64,000 nt of DNA from Nocardioides lianchengensis. GTDB lineage: Bacteria; Actinomycetota; Actinomycetes; Propionibacteriales; Nocardioidaceae. Of this stretch, positions 34,701 to 41,877 are shown piece after piece; position 1 is the stretch's first letter; each line of letters opens with the position of its first letter. The translations under genes and the position numbers were made by a program. The DNA is taken from the NCBI RefSeq assembly GCF_900101465.1, contig NZ_FMZM01000016.1, positions 62,001 to 126,000 of the forward strand, in the 5' to 3' direction. The notes beneath the pieces are model-generated. The model searched no databases, was not told the origin of the DNA, and saw only the letters and a program-made list of their open reading frames with translations.

Positions 34701-35538
34701 GGCCGTTGGAGAGCGTCACCTCGGACTCGATCACGTCGTACTTGCCGATGGAGATGATGATCAGCTCGCTGGCCATCTGCTTCTGCTGCACCCACCGCCA
34801 GGTGGTGCGGGTGCCGTCCTCGCTGAGCGTCTTGGCGGCCAGCTCGCCGTTGCCGACGACCGCGCTGGGGCCGGCGCCGGTCGCTGAGGTGATGGTGCTC
34901 GGGATCGTGGTCGTGAAGGACCACGTCGCCTTGTCGCCGGGCATGTTGTTGTGCGGGATGCCGGCCATCGCGCCGACCGGCTGGCCCATGAAGGTGGCGC
35001 CGTCGGCGGTCGAGGCCCAGCCCTCCCACGAGCCGTCGGGGTCGACGTGGTGGTTCGGGACGCCGTGGTAGGTCACGACGGTGGTGAACTCGCCCTCGAC
35101 CGGCGTCGCCGGCGTGACGATGAGCTTGTACTTGATCGCGGCGGCGTCGATGACCCGCTCGTACGACGCGGGCTGGCCGTTGACCGTCACCGAGTCGATG
35201 GTGAGGCCCTCGAAGTCGAGCGAGAACGTCTTCAGCGGGGCGCCGGTGGTCTTCGCCAGCATCGTGGTGCTGGCGGAGTTGAGGACGCCGGACATGTAGT
35301 TGCTGACGACGCCGGTCGCGCTCCAGTCCATGACGACGTCGTAGTTGAGGGCGTCGTACCCACCGTTGCCGACGTTCGGGAACATCGCGTCGCCGGCGGT
35401 CTGCGCCCCGTCGATCGGGTCGGCCGCGTGCGCGGGGGCGGCGATGCCCGCCAGGCCGCCGGCCATCAGCATGATCGGGACGGCTCGCGCGAACGTCCGG
35501 CGCCACCAGGGATGGGCGCTCGTGTCCTTCAGGGTCAT
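31747..35538 (-). CDS. Secreted M1-family metallopeptidase with seven C-terminal Ig-like repeats
   Basis: About 1263 residues. A signal peptide (Arg-Arg, hydrophobic core, cleavage near AHA-AD) leads to an M1 aminopeptidase N-like region. The zinc motif HELVHQW lies near residue 360, with the downstream Glu in WINEGMATY 18 or so residues later. After about residue 640, seven beta-rich repeats of some 85-90 residues follow, ending in a Lys-rich tail (KVKKKK). No LPXTG signal is visible. Start ATG 35538 is preferred because GAGG lies 6 bases upstream; ATG 35544 and GTG 35550 are alternatives. Likely an extracellular peptidase attached or adhering through its repeats. Confidence 0.9.
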   Translation of the reverse strand: MTLKDTSAHPWWRRTFARAVPIMLMAGGLAGIAAPAHAADPIDGAQTAGDAMFPNVGNGGYDALNYDVVMDWSATGVVSNYMSGVLNSASTTMLAKTTGAPLKTFSLDFEGLTIDSVTVNGQPASYERVIDAAAIKYKLIVTPATPVEGEFTTVVTYHGVPNHHVDPDGSWEGWASTADGATFMGQPVGAMAGIPHNNMPGDKATWSFTTTIPSTITSATGAGPSAVVGNGELAAKTLSEDGTRTTWRWVQQKQMASELIIISIGKYDVIESEVTLSNGRVVPEWSFMDSALSATNKTTITNRRAQLGTIISRLEQIYGPYPGNSVGVVIDTVPSGINYALETQDRSFFPSTNSVNGNTLIHELVHQWYGDNVSPKLWTDIWINEGMATYGPTYYTNVLAPATPNPAAVETSYYNNWNGTAATSASWTTPPGAQTNPVNIYGYQTYTRGAQFWGALNTALRDVDFLKVVKQWQTRYGGQSRSGDELKALAEEISGRDLDAFWQDWIMDGDKPAWPSKYDLTLASTPASGVVEPGATLTYQLTAANVGKVVLANGVVKVDLADVLDDATIGTLPDGLALDGTTLTWTVPSTATGTSATASFDVVVKGDASSDTLKATAVPTGLGGLCSTAGCATDASVDAHPITPAADPALSGTPTVGTALSATTAGWAAGTSFTYEWSVAGTPVTGATSASYTPVAGDLGKALTVTVTGSKEGYLPVTKTSEPVTVVAGTLTSSPVPTLSGTPTVDTAVTAVTGSWDSGTALAYAWSVAGTPVSGATSASYTPVAADLGKALTVAVTGTKAGYTTVTRTSAAVNVVAATIGTAPVPTLSGTPTVDAAVSAVAGTWTSGTALTYQWSVAGTPVSGATAASYTPVAADLGKALTVAVTGTKAGYTTVTRTSAAVNVVAATIGTAPVPTLSGTPTVDAAVSAVAGTWTSGTALTYQWSVAGTPVSGATAASYTPIAADLGKALTVAVTGTKAGYTTVTRTSAAVNVAAATLATTPKPVLTGDAIVDRTLTADAGTWDGGVTLAYQWIVDGTEVAGAVGPTLDLGAADLGKEVAVAVTGTKPGYTGVTVESEPVTVAPATIASTPVPRLVGTARFGSTLSAAAGSWDAGVALAYQWRRNGSPIAGATGTSYRLGLADLGDRITVAVTGTKPGYTTVTETSAASGAVARATLGSGRATITGPAKVGRTLRARATGFGSGVQVSYAWYAGSRKIGTRPTVKLGAATAGKKVTVKVTVTKAGYVTKTVTSRATAKVKKKK
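32530..33330 (-). repeat. Nearly identical 267-base tandem repeats within the peptidase gene
   Basis: Three consecutive Ig-like units are almost identical as DNA; corresponding positions (for example 32791 and 33058) are exactly 267 bases apart, 89 codons. Outer units are more diverged. This indicates recent unequal duplication or conversion. Confidence 0.85.
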
Positions 35539-35634
35539 CTGCATCCTCACTCGTTCGGATCGACGGGCCCGAGCCCCCGGAGACCGTAGGCAGCGGACGT
35601 TTCCCTGGTGTTAAACGACACGCTCATTGTCTGA

Positions 35635-35649
35635 CAATGTCTGGACCGC
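35635..35649. promoter_or_regulatory. Operator-like palindrome upstream of the M1 peptidase gene
   Basis: CATTGTCTGACAATG is a perfect 6-base inverted repeat with a 3-base centre. TTGTCTGACAA resembles GntR/FadR-family sites. It lies 97 bases upstream of the peptidase start. The rest of the 35539-35785 gap shows no gene. Confidence 0.5.
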
Positions 35650-35785
35650 TCCGCGTTCTCCTGCGGGATCGACCGGACCGGCCCATAATCCGGGCCGTGC
35701 TCCGGACCATCGGGTCTCGTGAACAGCGACCAGCGCTGGGTGGGGCTCGCCGTCGCGGCGGCGGCCTCGCTGACCGGCGGTGCGA

Positions 35786-36622
35786 TCAGCGAAGCTCGGC
35801 GGCGATCGCGCGGCTGAGCGCCCGGGCGTACGACGCCCTCCCCCGCGCCGTCCGCATCCGCCGGGCGTCGCGGCGATCGCGCATGTTGCCGAGCTCGACC
35901 ATCGCGGTCGGCACCCGCGAGAGGTTGAGCGTCGCCAGGTCGGTGCGCTCGTCGAGCCCGTCGCCCCCGGCGACGTAGTTGGCCACCGGGACGCCCGCGC
36001 GGCGCAGTGACGACCGGACCTCGCGCGCCAGTCGCGCCGACGCTTTCCGCTCCGGCAGCGTGATCACGTGGAACCCGCGGGCCCCGGCCGCATAGCTGCC
36101 GTCCGCGTGGATGCTCAGCATCAGGTCGGCGTGCGCCCGGTTCCCGGCCCGCCCGCGCCGGTCGACGCACGGCCCCCACCGGTCGTCCCGGTTGCTCTGC
36201 CGGGTCAGCACCACCCGCGCGCCCTGCGCCTCGAGCCGCTTCTGCACGAGCCGCGCCACCCGCCAGGTGAACGTCGCCTCCGGGAACCCGCCGTCCGTCG
36301 CCGCCCCCGTGGTGTTGCACGGCTTTCGCTGCCCCCGCCCCGCCGGCACCAGCCGGTTGATCTCGCGCGGGAAGTTCCGGTTCCCCAGCTGGTGCCCCGG
36401 ATCCAGCACCACCACCTTCCCCGCCAGCGCGCGAGCACCCGTCGCTCGAGCACCCGTCGCTCGGGCACCCGTCGCTCGATCGCTCGTCGGTCGAGTAGCC
36501 GGCGAGGTACGAGCCGGCGTATCGAGACCCACCGGTGGTTGAGCAGGTTGCGCAGCAACCGTGTCGAAACCCGGTGAGCCGAGCAGCAACACCAACGCGC
36601 CGACCACCGCCGTACGACGCAT
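35786..36622 (-). CDS. Secreted N-acetylmuramoyl-L-alanine amidase (Amidase_3) with a repeat-derived linker
   Basis: Zinc amidase that cleaves the glycan-peptide bond of peptidoglycan, 278 residues. A short signal peptide precedes a catalytic domain from about residue 69 (VVVLDPGHQ with the first zinc His, EATFTWRVARLVQKRLEAQG with the Glu, LMLSIHADG with the second His, VELGNMRD with the catalytic Glu). Residues about 17-67 are encoded almost wholly by two dispersed elements and a short GAR-type tandem repeat. The ATG at 36622 overlaps the galE stop region, so it is coupled to galE. Confidence 0.88.
   Translation of the reverse strand: MRRTAVVGALVLLLGSPGFDTVAAQPAQPPVGLDTPARTSPATRPTSDRATGARATGARATGARALAGKVVVLDPGHQLGNRNFPREINRLVPAGRGQRKPCNTTGAATDGGFPEATFTWRVARLVQKRLEAQGARVVLTRQSNRDDRWGPCVDRRGRAGNRAHADLMLSIHADGSYAAGARGFHVITLPERKASARLAREVRSSLRRAGVPVANYVAGGDGLDERTDLATLNLSRVPTAMVELGNMRDRRDARRMRTARGRASYARALSRAIAAELR
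36427..36572 (+). repeat. Two dispersed elements and a 14-base tandem repeat inside the amidase gene
   Basis: Three copies of GCACCCGTCGCTCG, then an element at 36489-36529 (GGTCGAGTAGCC ... TATCGAGACCC) and another at 36532-36572 (CCGGTGGTTGAGCAGGTTGC ... GTGTCGAAACCC), all in frame with the amidase coding strand. Confidence 0.9.
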
Positions 36623-37626
36623 CACTCGTAGCCCAGGATCTCCTGGCGCTTCTCGCCCCAGGCCAGCGCGGAGGCGATGGCGTCGGTGATCGACAGCTCG
36701 GTGCGCCAGTCGAGCAGCGCAGCGGCCTTGTCGGCGTTGGCGTAGGCACCGACGGCGTCACCCGGCCGCGGCGGCGCCTCGGCGAGCGGGACCGTCTGGC
36801 CGAAGACCTCCTGGAAGGCCTCGACGAGCTCGCGGACCGTCGTACCGTCGCCGCTGCCGAGGTTGATGACCACGCTCGGCTCGCCGACCTTCGCGATGAC
36901 GTCGTCGAACCGCTCGACCGCCCGCACGTGGGCGCGCGCGATGTCCCAGACGTGGATGTAGTCGCGGATGCCGGTGCCGTCGCGCGTGGGCAGGTCGGTG
37001 CCGGTGATCGTGAACGCGTCCTTCTGCCCGCGCGCGGCCATCACCAGCTGGCCCAGGACGTGCGAGGGCTCCTTGGCATAGATGCCCGACTCGAGGTCGG
37101 GATCGGAGCCGATCGGGTTGAAGTAGCGCAGGATGATCGCGCGCAGCTCGGTCGCCGCGGCGACGTCCACGAGGACCTGCTCCATCATCAGCTTGGTCCG
37201 GGCGTACGGCGACGTCGGCGCCAGCGGGTCCTCCTCGGTCACCTCGAACCCGTCCTTGGTCGCGTAGAGCGACGCCGAGGACGAGAACAGCACCCGGTGC
37301 TTGCCGAGCGCGGTCAGCTCGTCGAAGAGCTCCAGCGACTTCGCGACGTTGTCGCGGTAGTACTCGTAGGGCTTCTCCACCGACTCCGGTACGACGATCC
37401 GCGCCGCCATGTGGATGGTCGCGTCGAGGTCGGGGTGCTCGTCGACGATCCGCCGCAGCAGCTCCCGGTCCGCGATGTCGCCCTCGTAGAAGATCCGGTC
37501 CCGCACGAACGCCTGCGGCCCCACGAGCAGCGAGTCGAGCACCACGGGCGTGTGCCCCGCCACCTCGAGCGCCTTGCACGTGATCGACCCGATGTAGCCG
37601 GCACCGCCGGTGACCAGAACCTTCAT
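36622..37626 (-). CDS. galE: UDP-glucose 4-epimerase
   Basis: NAD-dependent SDR enzyme interconverting UDP-glucose and UDP-galactose, 334 residues. GGAGYIGS (residues 7-14) binds NAD; SSSASLYA and YARTK hold the catalytic Ser and the Tyr-Lys pair; NLGSGDGTTVRELV is the usual C-terminal signature. Supplies galactose units for surface glycans encoded to the right. ATG 37626 has a leaderless -10 (TAGGGT). Confidence 0.95.
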   Translation of the reverse strand: MKVLVTGGAGYIGSITCKALEVAGHTPVVLDSLLVGPQAFVRDRIFYEGDIADRELLRRIVDEHPDLDATIHMAARIVVPESVEKPYEYYRDNVAKSLELFDELTALGKHRVLFSSSASLYATKDGFEVTEEDPLAPTSPYARTKLMMEQVLVDVAAATELRAIILRYFNPIGSDPDLESGIYAKEPSHVLGQLVMAARGQKDAFTITGTDLPTRDGTGIRDYIHVWDIARAHVRAVERFDDVIAKVGEPSVVINLGSGDGTTVRELVEAFQEVFGQTVPLAEAPPRPGDAVGAYANADKAAALLDWRTELSITDAIASALAWGEKRQEILGYE

Positions 37627-37632
37627 GCCAGC

Positions 37633-37638
37633 ACCCTA
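37633..37638 (-). promoter_or_regulatory. -10 element of galE, leaderless
   Basis: TAGGGT on the minus strand ends 6 bases before the ATG at 37626. Confidence 0.5.
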
Positions 37639-37704
37639 CTGACGCCCCGGCACCCCACCGGCCCTCACCGCCGCCGTCAGTCGCCGCCGTCAGTCGCGGC
37701 CACC

Positions 37705-37833
37705 GTTGGTTGAGCAGGTTGCGCAGCAACCGTGTCGAAACCCCCGCAGCCGACAGCCACCGCCGGCCCCACCGGTGGTCGAGCAGCGAGGCCGCACTAG
37801 CGGGCGAGCGCCCGTCGAGACCCCCGCAGCCCA
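37705..37833 (+). repeat. Two dispersed elements upstream of galE
   Basis: 37705-37745 is a GTTGGTTGAGCAGGTTGC ... GTGTCGAAACCC copy; 37772-37833 is a longer type (CCGGTGGTCGAGCAGCGAGG ... CCCGTCGAGACCC) closely matching the copy at 52943. Confidence 0.9.
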
Positions 37834-37856
37834 CCAGCGACGCCGACCAGAAGGAC

Positions 37857-38009
37857 CTAAGCCGCGACCGACCCCCGCACCGACTCCGCCAGCTTCTCCG
37901 GCACGTACTCCGGCGACGACTGCCACAACGACCGCCCCACGGCCACCGCCAACGGCAGCGGTACGACGCACCACGCGAGGGCGAGCAGCCCGACGACGAA
38001 CCAGATCAT
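37857..38009 (-). CDS. Small single-pass membrane protein
   Basis: A 50-residue protein starting MIWFVVGLLALAWCVVPLPL, one membrane helix and a short charged tail (EKLAESVRG). The ATG at 38009 is taken because a longer frame would add unlikely sequence; CACACT lies 6 bases before it as a weak -10. Function unknown. Confidence 0.5.
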   Translation of the reverse strand: MIWFVVGLLALAWCVVPLPLAVAVGRSLWQSSPEYVPEKLAESVRGSVAA

Positions 38010-38122
38010 GCAACGAGTGTGCGACCCGCTCCTGCACAGCACGCCCAACCGAAGTTCACCTACCGGTAACGCCCCGGTACCAACCTGGTTTGACCCACGT
38101 CACACTCGGGCACTCCTGCTCC

Positions 38123-38290
38123 ATGGCGTCCTTCGACCTCTACCTCGGTCAGCTCTTCGAGCGCGCCGAGGAGCCCCTCACCACCCCGTTCGAGGACTGG
38201 TGCCGCGAGCACGCCATCCACCCCGAGGCCTGGGGCGCCTGGGAGCGCTTCGAGCTCGACCAGGCCCGCACCGCCGCAAAGGCCGGCTGA
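38123..38290 (+). CDS. Small acidic protein of unknown function
   Basis: A 55-residue soluble protein rich in Glu, Trp and Phe (EDWCREHAIHPEAWGAWERF). TTGACC at 38090 could be a -35. No recognised family; composition and GC-ending codons make it plausible. A dense array of dispersed repeats starts right after it. Confidence 0.5.
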   Translation: MASFDLYLGQLFERAEEPLTTPFEDWCREHAIHPEAWGAWERFELDQARTAAKAG

Positions 38291-38321
38291 CACCCTCACC
38301 ACCCGAGCAGCCCACCCTCGC

Positions 38322-38655
38322 CGGTCGAGTAGCGCAAACTCGCTGGTCGAGTAGCCCGTGAGAACGAACGGGCGTATCGAGACCCCCGCAGCCGTCCACT
38401 CGCCGGTCGAGCAGCCCATGGGAAACGCCCTAGCCCCCCTCGCCGGTCGAGTAGCCCGCGAGGAACAACCCGAACTCCCCTCGCCGGTCGAGCAGCCCGT
38501 GAGGAACGAACGGGCGCCCTGCTCGCTGGTCGAGTAGCCCGTGCGGAACGACCAGGCGCCCTGCCCGCTGGTCGAGTAGCCCGTGAGGAACAACCAGGCC
38601 TCCCCTCGCTGGTCGAGTAGCCCGTGAGGAACGAACGGGCGTATCGAGACCCCCA
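38322..38655 (+). repeat. Dense block of dispersed elements
   Basis: About eight partial and full copies of CTGGTCGAGTAGCCCGTG-AGGAACGA... follow each other; two reach the TATCGAGACCCCC end (about 38378 and 38650). Units share the CCCGT ... ACGGG stem. There is no gene in 38291-38800; the apparent frames here are by-products of the repeats. Confidence 0.88.
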
Positions 38656-38820
38656 ACCGTCCGCATATCGCCCACTCGCGCCCACCACCCCAGGGAAACA
38701 GTGACCCGTCTGAGGGGTTTACCTGTGAGTACGTCTCTTTACTAGCGCCCGGACTAGATCACTGGCCATGATTGATCCCGCCGCCCAGCTCTGGGTTTGG
38801 GAGGGAGCTCGGACGGTAGT

Positions 38821-38856
38821 CCCGGGTCGCGTGTATCCCCGTGTGCGCGACCCGGG
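38821..38856. terminator. Stem-loop, 11-base-pair stem
   Basis: CCCGGGTCGCG (38821-38831) pairs exactly with CGCGACCCGGG (38846-38856). It could end the small minus-strand ORF at 38951. Confidence 0.5.
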
Positions 38857-38950
38857 CACCCCCCTCGCCTCTCCGTGCGAGCACGAGCACGACGAAGGCC
38901 GGGCCCGCCGCTCTCGCGACGACCCCGGCCTCCCGGTCTGCTTCCCGCTC

Positions 38951-39142
38951 CTACGCCGAGCGGGACTCCGCGACGTCCATGCCGCTGTGGTACCTGCTCC
39001 GGCAGGGGCACGGCCAGCTCTCGGTCGGCTCCCCACACGTCTGTCGCTTGGGCTTCATGCCCGGCACCAGCTTCTTGACCCGCTCTCCAGCGGGCAGCTC
39101 GTGGACACGATCGTGCCCGCATCGGGGACAGCGGTCCGCCAC
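38951..39142 (-). CDS. Putative zinc-ribbon small protein
   Basis: A 63-residue frame starting ADRCPRCGHDRVHEL, a zinc-knuckle-like Cys-x2-Cys, with later TCGEPTESWPCPC as a possible second pair. GGAG lies 11 bases before the GTG. Flanked by two hairpins (38821 and 39241). Family unknown; could be spurious. Confidence 0.4.
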   Translation of the reverse strand: MADRCPRCGHDRVHELPAGERVKKLVPGMKPKRQTCGEPTESWPCPCRSRYHSGMDVAESRSA

Positions 39143-39240
39143 CGTGAATCACTCCAGGCTTCGCTCGTCGTGCGGGTCCCCGTGCGCCTTCGAGTCTGCC
39201 CCCGAAAACTGCGTAACGGAGTGAGTAGGCAAAGGATCAC

Positions 39241-39264
39241 ACCCCAGGGATCGCCGCCTGGGGT
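39241..39264. terminator. Stem-loop, 8-base-pair stem
   Basis: ACCCCAGG (39241-39248) pairs with CCTGGGGT (39257-39264). The surrounding gap 39143-39727 has no gene I can support on either strand; its composition is less biased than that of the flanks and may be a remnant of an exchange event. Confidence 0.45.
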
Positions 39265-39727
39265 CCACTGGGCCCCATCAGGCGCATGAGGGGTACGTCG
39301 CAGGTCTGCATGCCTGGGACGGCAACGAGGCGACGGTCGCTCATTGGTGGTGTACGTGTTCTGATCCCTCGTTGTTGTTCAGGCTGTGGGTGCCGCGATG
39401 GGGTGGGCTCGGTGGTCCCTCTACTCGGTGGTTACGAGGGCCTGGAATCGGGTGAGTGCGTCGAGACCTAGGTAGCGGCCATTCGTCGTGCTGCCCGGCC
39501 ACGACATCGCCGACAGGGCGGACCAGGTCGGCCCGGTCTGGGTCGACCGCCCCGGGTTTCCGGACACGCCAAAGTCTCCGGACAACGACGCAATTTAAGC
39601 CTAGTTCGACCGCGGCGGCGGACTGGTCGTAGACGCTGTGCGGCACCCCCTTGACCCACCCCGAACCGGTCTTTGGGATGGCAGACATCAGGTTCGCGGC
39701 GTGGTGGCCAAATCTAGGGTGCGAGCA

Positions 39728-39940
39728 TCACCTCTTCGCTGACAACCAGAGGTAAGAAGCGCTCGCCATTCCGGTCGCCCACATCGCGAGCGACACGAGG
39801 TCGGTGTCGTGGAGGCCGTGCCCTCCTGGCAGAACCCTGAGCAGCGGCCCCGCTTCACTGCCGGTGAGCGAGACCTGAACGGCGAGGAGCCCGGTCATCA
39901 AGGTCGCGACAGCGCCCGCGACGAGGCGTCGATGCCACAC
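39728..39940 (-). CDS. Small two-helix membrane protein
   Basis: A 70-residue protein with hydrophobic stretches at about 7-25 and 48-66 separated by a Gly/His-rich loop. The GTG at 39940 is preceded at exactly 6 bases by TAGACT, a good -10, which supports a real leaderless gene. Function unknown. Confidence 0.55.
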   Translation of the reverse strand: MWHRRLVAGAVATLMTGLLAVQVSLTGSEAGPLLRVLPGGHGLHDTDLVSLAMWATGMASASYLWLSAKR

Positions 39941-39946
39941 GGCTGC

Positions 39947-39952
39947 AGTCTA
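39947..39952 (-). promoter_or_regulatory. -10 element, leaderless
   Basis: TAGACT on the minus strand ends 6 bases before the GTG at 39940. Confidence 0.45.
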
Positions 39953-40121
39953 GAACCGCAGACTCAGCGACTCGCATGCACCCGAGCAATCGGCGTCAAC
40001 GACCGTAGATCACGCGTCGGTACTCAACCCAGCACGCTGATCAAGCCAGTGGCCTGAGGGCGTGACTGCTCGCGCGCCGCGAGGGACGCCATTCGAGCCA
40101 CCTGGCAGCAGCGGGTCGATA

Positions 40122-40127
40122 TAGCAT
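40122..40127 (+). promoter_or_regulatory. -10 element of the polymerase gene, leaderless
   Basis: TAGCAT ends 6 bases before the ATG at 40134. Confidence 0.5.
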
Positions 40128-40133
40128 CCGCGC

Positions 40134-41453
40134 ATGACCGGCGACCAGGCTCTGCAGCTGGGCATTGCCATCGCCGCCGGCGCGGTTGGGGTCCTGTTCG
40201 TCGTGACGTCTAGGAGCTCGCGCGACTCAATCAGCTCAGTCACGGGCTTCCTCGGCGGGCTTGTCGCCGTTCAAGTGGGCGGTTTCCACCTGTTCACGAT
40301 CGTCGTAACGGTCTGGTTCGCCACTCGGAGACGCGAGCAGTACGGGAATCTGCTCCCGCTCTTCCTGATCCCGCTAATCGCCGTCCCTCTGGCGACGACA
40401 GCCTTGTACGGGGAACTCACCCACAACCCCCTGCTCGCCGTCCAGCTGCTCGCTCTTAGCTTGTCAGCTGGCCTCGTAGCCGCAGCAGCTAACGACCACG
40501 ACCGGAAGCTGATGTTGCTTGGTCTGATGTGGGCCTGTTTCACCTCGGCCTTCGTAGGCCTGCTCCAGGTGGTCGGCCTTGTGGCCGTCCGGGTGGAGAC
40601 GCTGCACACGCACGTCAGCAGCCTTGGTCGTCCGAACGGCATCTATCCCGAGCCCGACTGGCTCGGCACGTTTAGCGCCATCGGAATGGTTCTCTCCTGG
40701 AGACTGCTCCGCGACCGACCTAGTTTGCGAACCCTCGTTCTGGGCGTCACCACCGGGGGATTCGTGCTCGCCTTCGCCCGTGCGGCGTGGCTTGCGTTAG
40801 GCGTCTCCGTCATCGCAATCCTGGTCGGGGCAGCCATCTCCAGACGCCGAGCTCCACGAGCGACCAAGTCCGGATCGTTCCGCACCCTCGCCGTCCTGGG
40901 CGCGGTGGCAGTGATCGCCTTCGCGGCGTTGCCCGCACTCCGCATTCAAGCCGTCGAGCGCCTAACGTCGATCGTGTCCGGGGACCGCTCGGACATCTCT
41001 CGACAAGCTCGCATCCAGCAGAACGAGACGTTGCAGCGACTGGCCGACACGGCCCCCTGGGACGGGTGGGGCATCAGCGCGAGTGGGCGCGTCGGAGTCT
41101 CTGGTCGGTTGCTGCTCGGGGACGAGTCCGGAAACAGCGTTGCCAGCAACTGGGCGCTGGCGTTCTGGGTGGACGGTGGGTACTTGGCCGTGCCCGTGAT
41201 CGCGCTCTTCATCTTGGTGGCGATGCGCCGCTTCCGAGGCGTGGCGGGACAAGCCTTGGTCGTCGTACTCGTCTCGAGCTTCTTCTCGAACGCCACCTAT
41301 CAGCCAGTAGTGTGGCTGCTCCTCGGCCTAGCGCTCCGAGAGGCCAATTCACGACCAGAAGTCCGCCAAGAACAGGTCGAGGGTCAGAACCAAGACGATG
41401 GCCACCCCAAGCGCGAGAAGCGCGGAACCCTGAACGCGAGGCAGCCTGTCTGA
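40134..41453 (+). CDS. O-antigen ligase/polymerase-like membrane protein (Wzy-like)
   Basis: A 439-residue protein with about 11-12 membrane helices and one large extracytoplasmic loop (about residues 270-335), the layout of Wzy polymerases and WaaL-type ligases. GRPNGIYPEPDWLG near residue 163 and AFARAAWLALG match the conserved region of the O-antigen ligase family. With the flippase and the initiating transferase it suggests a Wzx/Wzy-type surface polysaccharide pathway. Codon use is less GC3-biased than in neighbouring housekeeping genes. A charged tail follows the last helix. Confidence 0.82.
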   Translation: MTGDQALQLGIAIAAGAVGVLFVVTSRSSRDSISSVTGFLGGLVAVQVGGFHLFTIVVTVWFATRRREQYGNLLPLFLIPLIAVPLATTALYGELTHNPLLAVQLLALSLSAGLVAAAANDHDRKLMLLGLMWACFTSAFVGLLQVVGLVAVRVETLHTHVSSLGRPNGIYPEPDWLGTFSAIGMVLSWRLLRDRPSLRTLVLGVTTGGFVLAFARAAWLALGVSVIAILVGAAISRRRAPRATKSGSFRTLAVLGAVAVIAFAALPALRIQAVERLTSIVSGDRSDISRQARIQQNETLQRLADTAPWDGWGISASGRVGVSGRLLLGDESGNSVASNWALAFWVDGGYLAVPVIALFILVAMRRFRGVAGQALVVVLVSSFFSNATYQPVVWLLLGLALREANSRPEVRQEQVEGQNQDDGHPKREKRGTLNARQPV

Positions 41454-41492
41454 ACGTCGCCGCGACGTTGGGTAGTTTCGACCTCACAACTG

Positions 41493-41507
41493 ACCCTGCC
41501 GCAGGGT
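41493..41507. terminator. Small hairpin after the polymerase gene
   Basis: ACCCTGC and GCAGGGT pair around a single base. It lies in the 41454-41877 gap, where I see no gene; an in-frame extension of the acetyltransferase up to 41674 lacks any family similarity. Confidence 0.3.
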
Positions 41508-41877
41508 GACGCGTTTCTGACCAACGCCTTCGCCAGCGATGCCAACCCTGTGAGCACCAAGCCGATCGTCACGGGGTCGCGCGGTCGGAGCCCGGCCCCT
41601 TGCGTCGCCGCAGATCGCACTCGCGTCCTACGGCCCGGTCACTGACGTTACGACTGGCTAGTTTGCGCCGACCGTGTCCGCGACTAGCCCAGACCGGTTG
41701 AACGGATCGCGTAGTGAACTTCCTGGCAGGCGTCTTCGCGGCAGCCCTGAGTTGTGCTGCTGGCCTCGAGGCGGGTTCGGCAGGGTCGACACCACGAAGT
41801 CAAAGTCCATGCCCGGCCCCACTCTGAGAACGAGATCACGGCGCACCACTGCCTTCGGCCACTACGGTGTGACCATC

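Noticed and set aside
31645..34887. Long plus-strand frame opposite the M1 peptidase
   Set aside because: Antisense to the repeat region; its apparent repeats reflect the tandem Ig units on the other strand.
38297..38700. Several small frames rich in LVE, SRATRPA or DEQG patterns
   Set aside because: Produced by the repeat block itself in different phases; no ribosome-binding sites and no independent similarity.
38754..39289. Overlapping frames on both strands in the poorly coding stretch
   Set aside because: Compositions are Arg/Pro-rich and inconsistent with coding bias; only the short zinc-ribbon-like frame had a motif worth listing, at low confidence.
39341..39688. 115-codon minus-strand frame, considered as a transposase or integrase remnant
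   Set aside because: No catalytic motif, terminal repeats or target duplication could be recognised.
41674..41877. N-terminal extension of the acetyltransferase
   Set aside because: The extra residues are Arg/Ser-rich and unlike the family; the ATG at 41878 directly precedes the recognisable domain.
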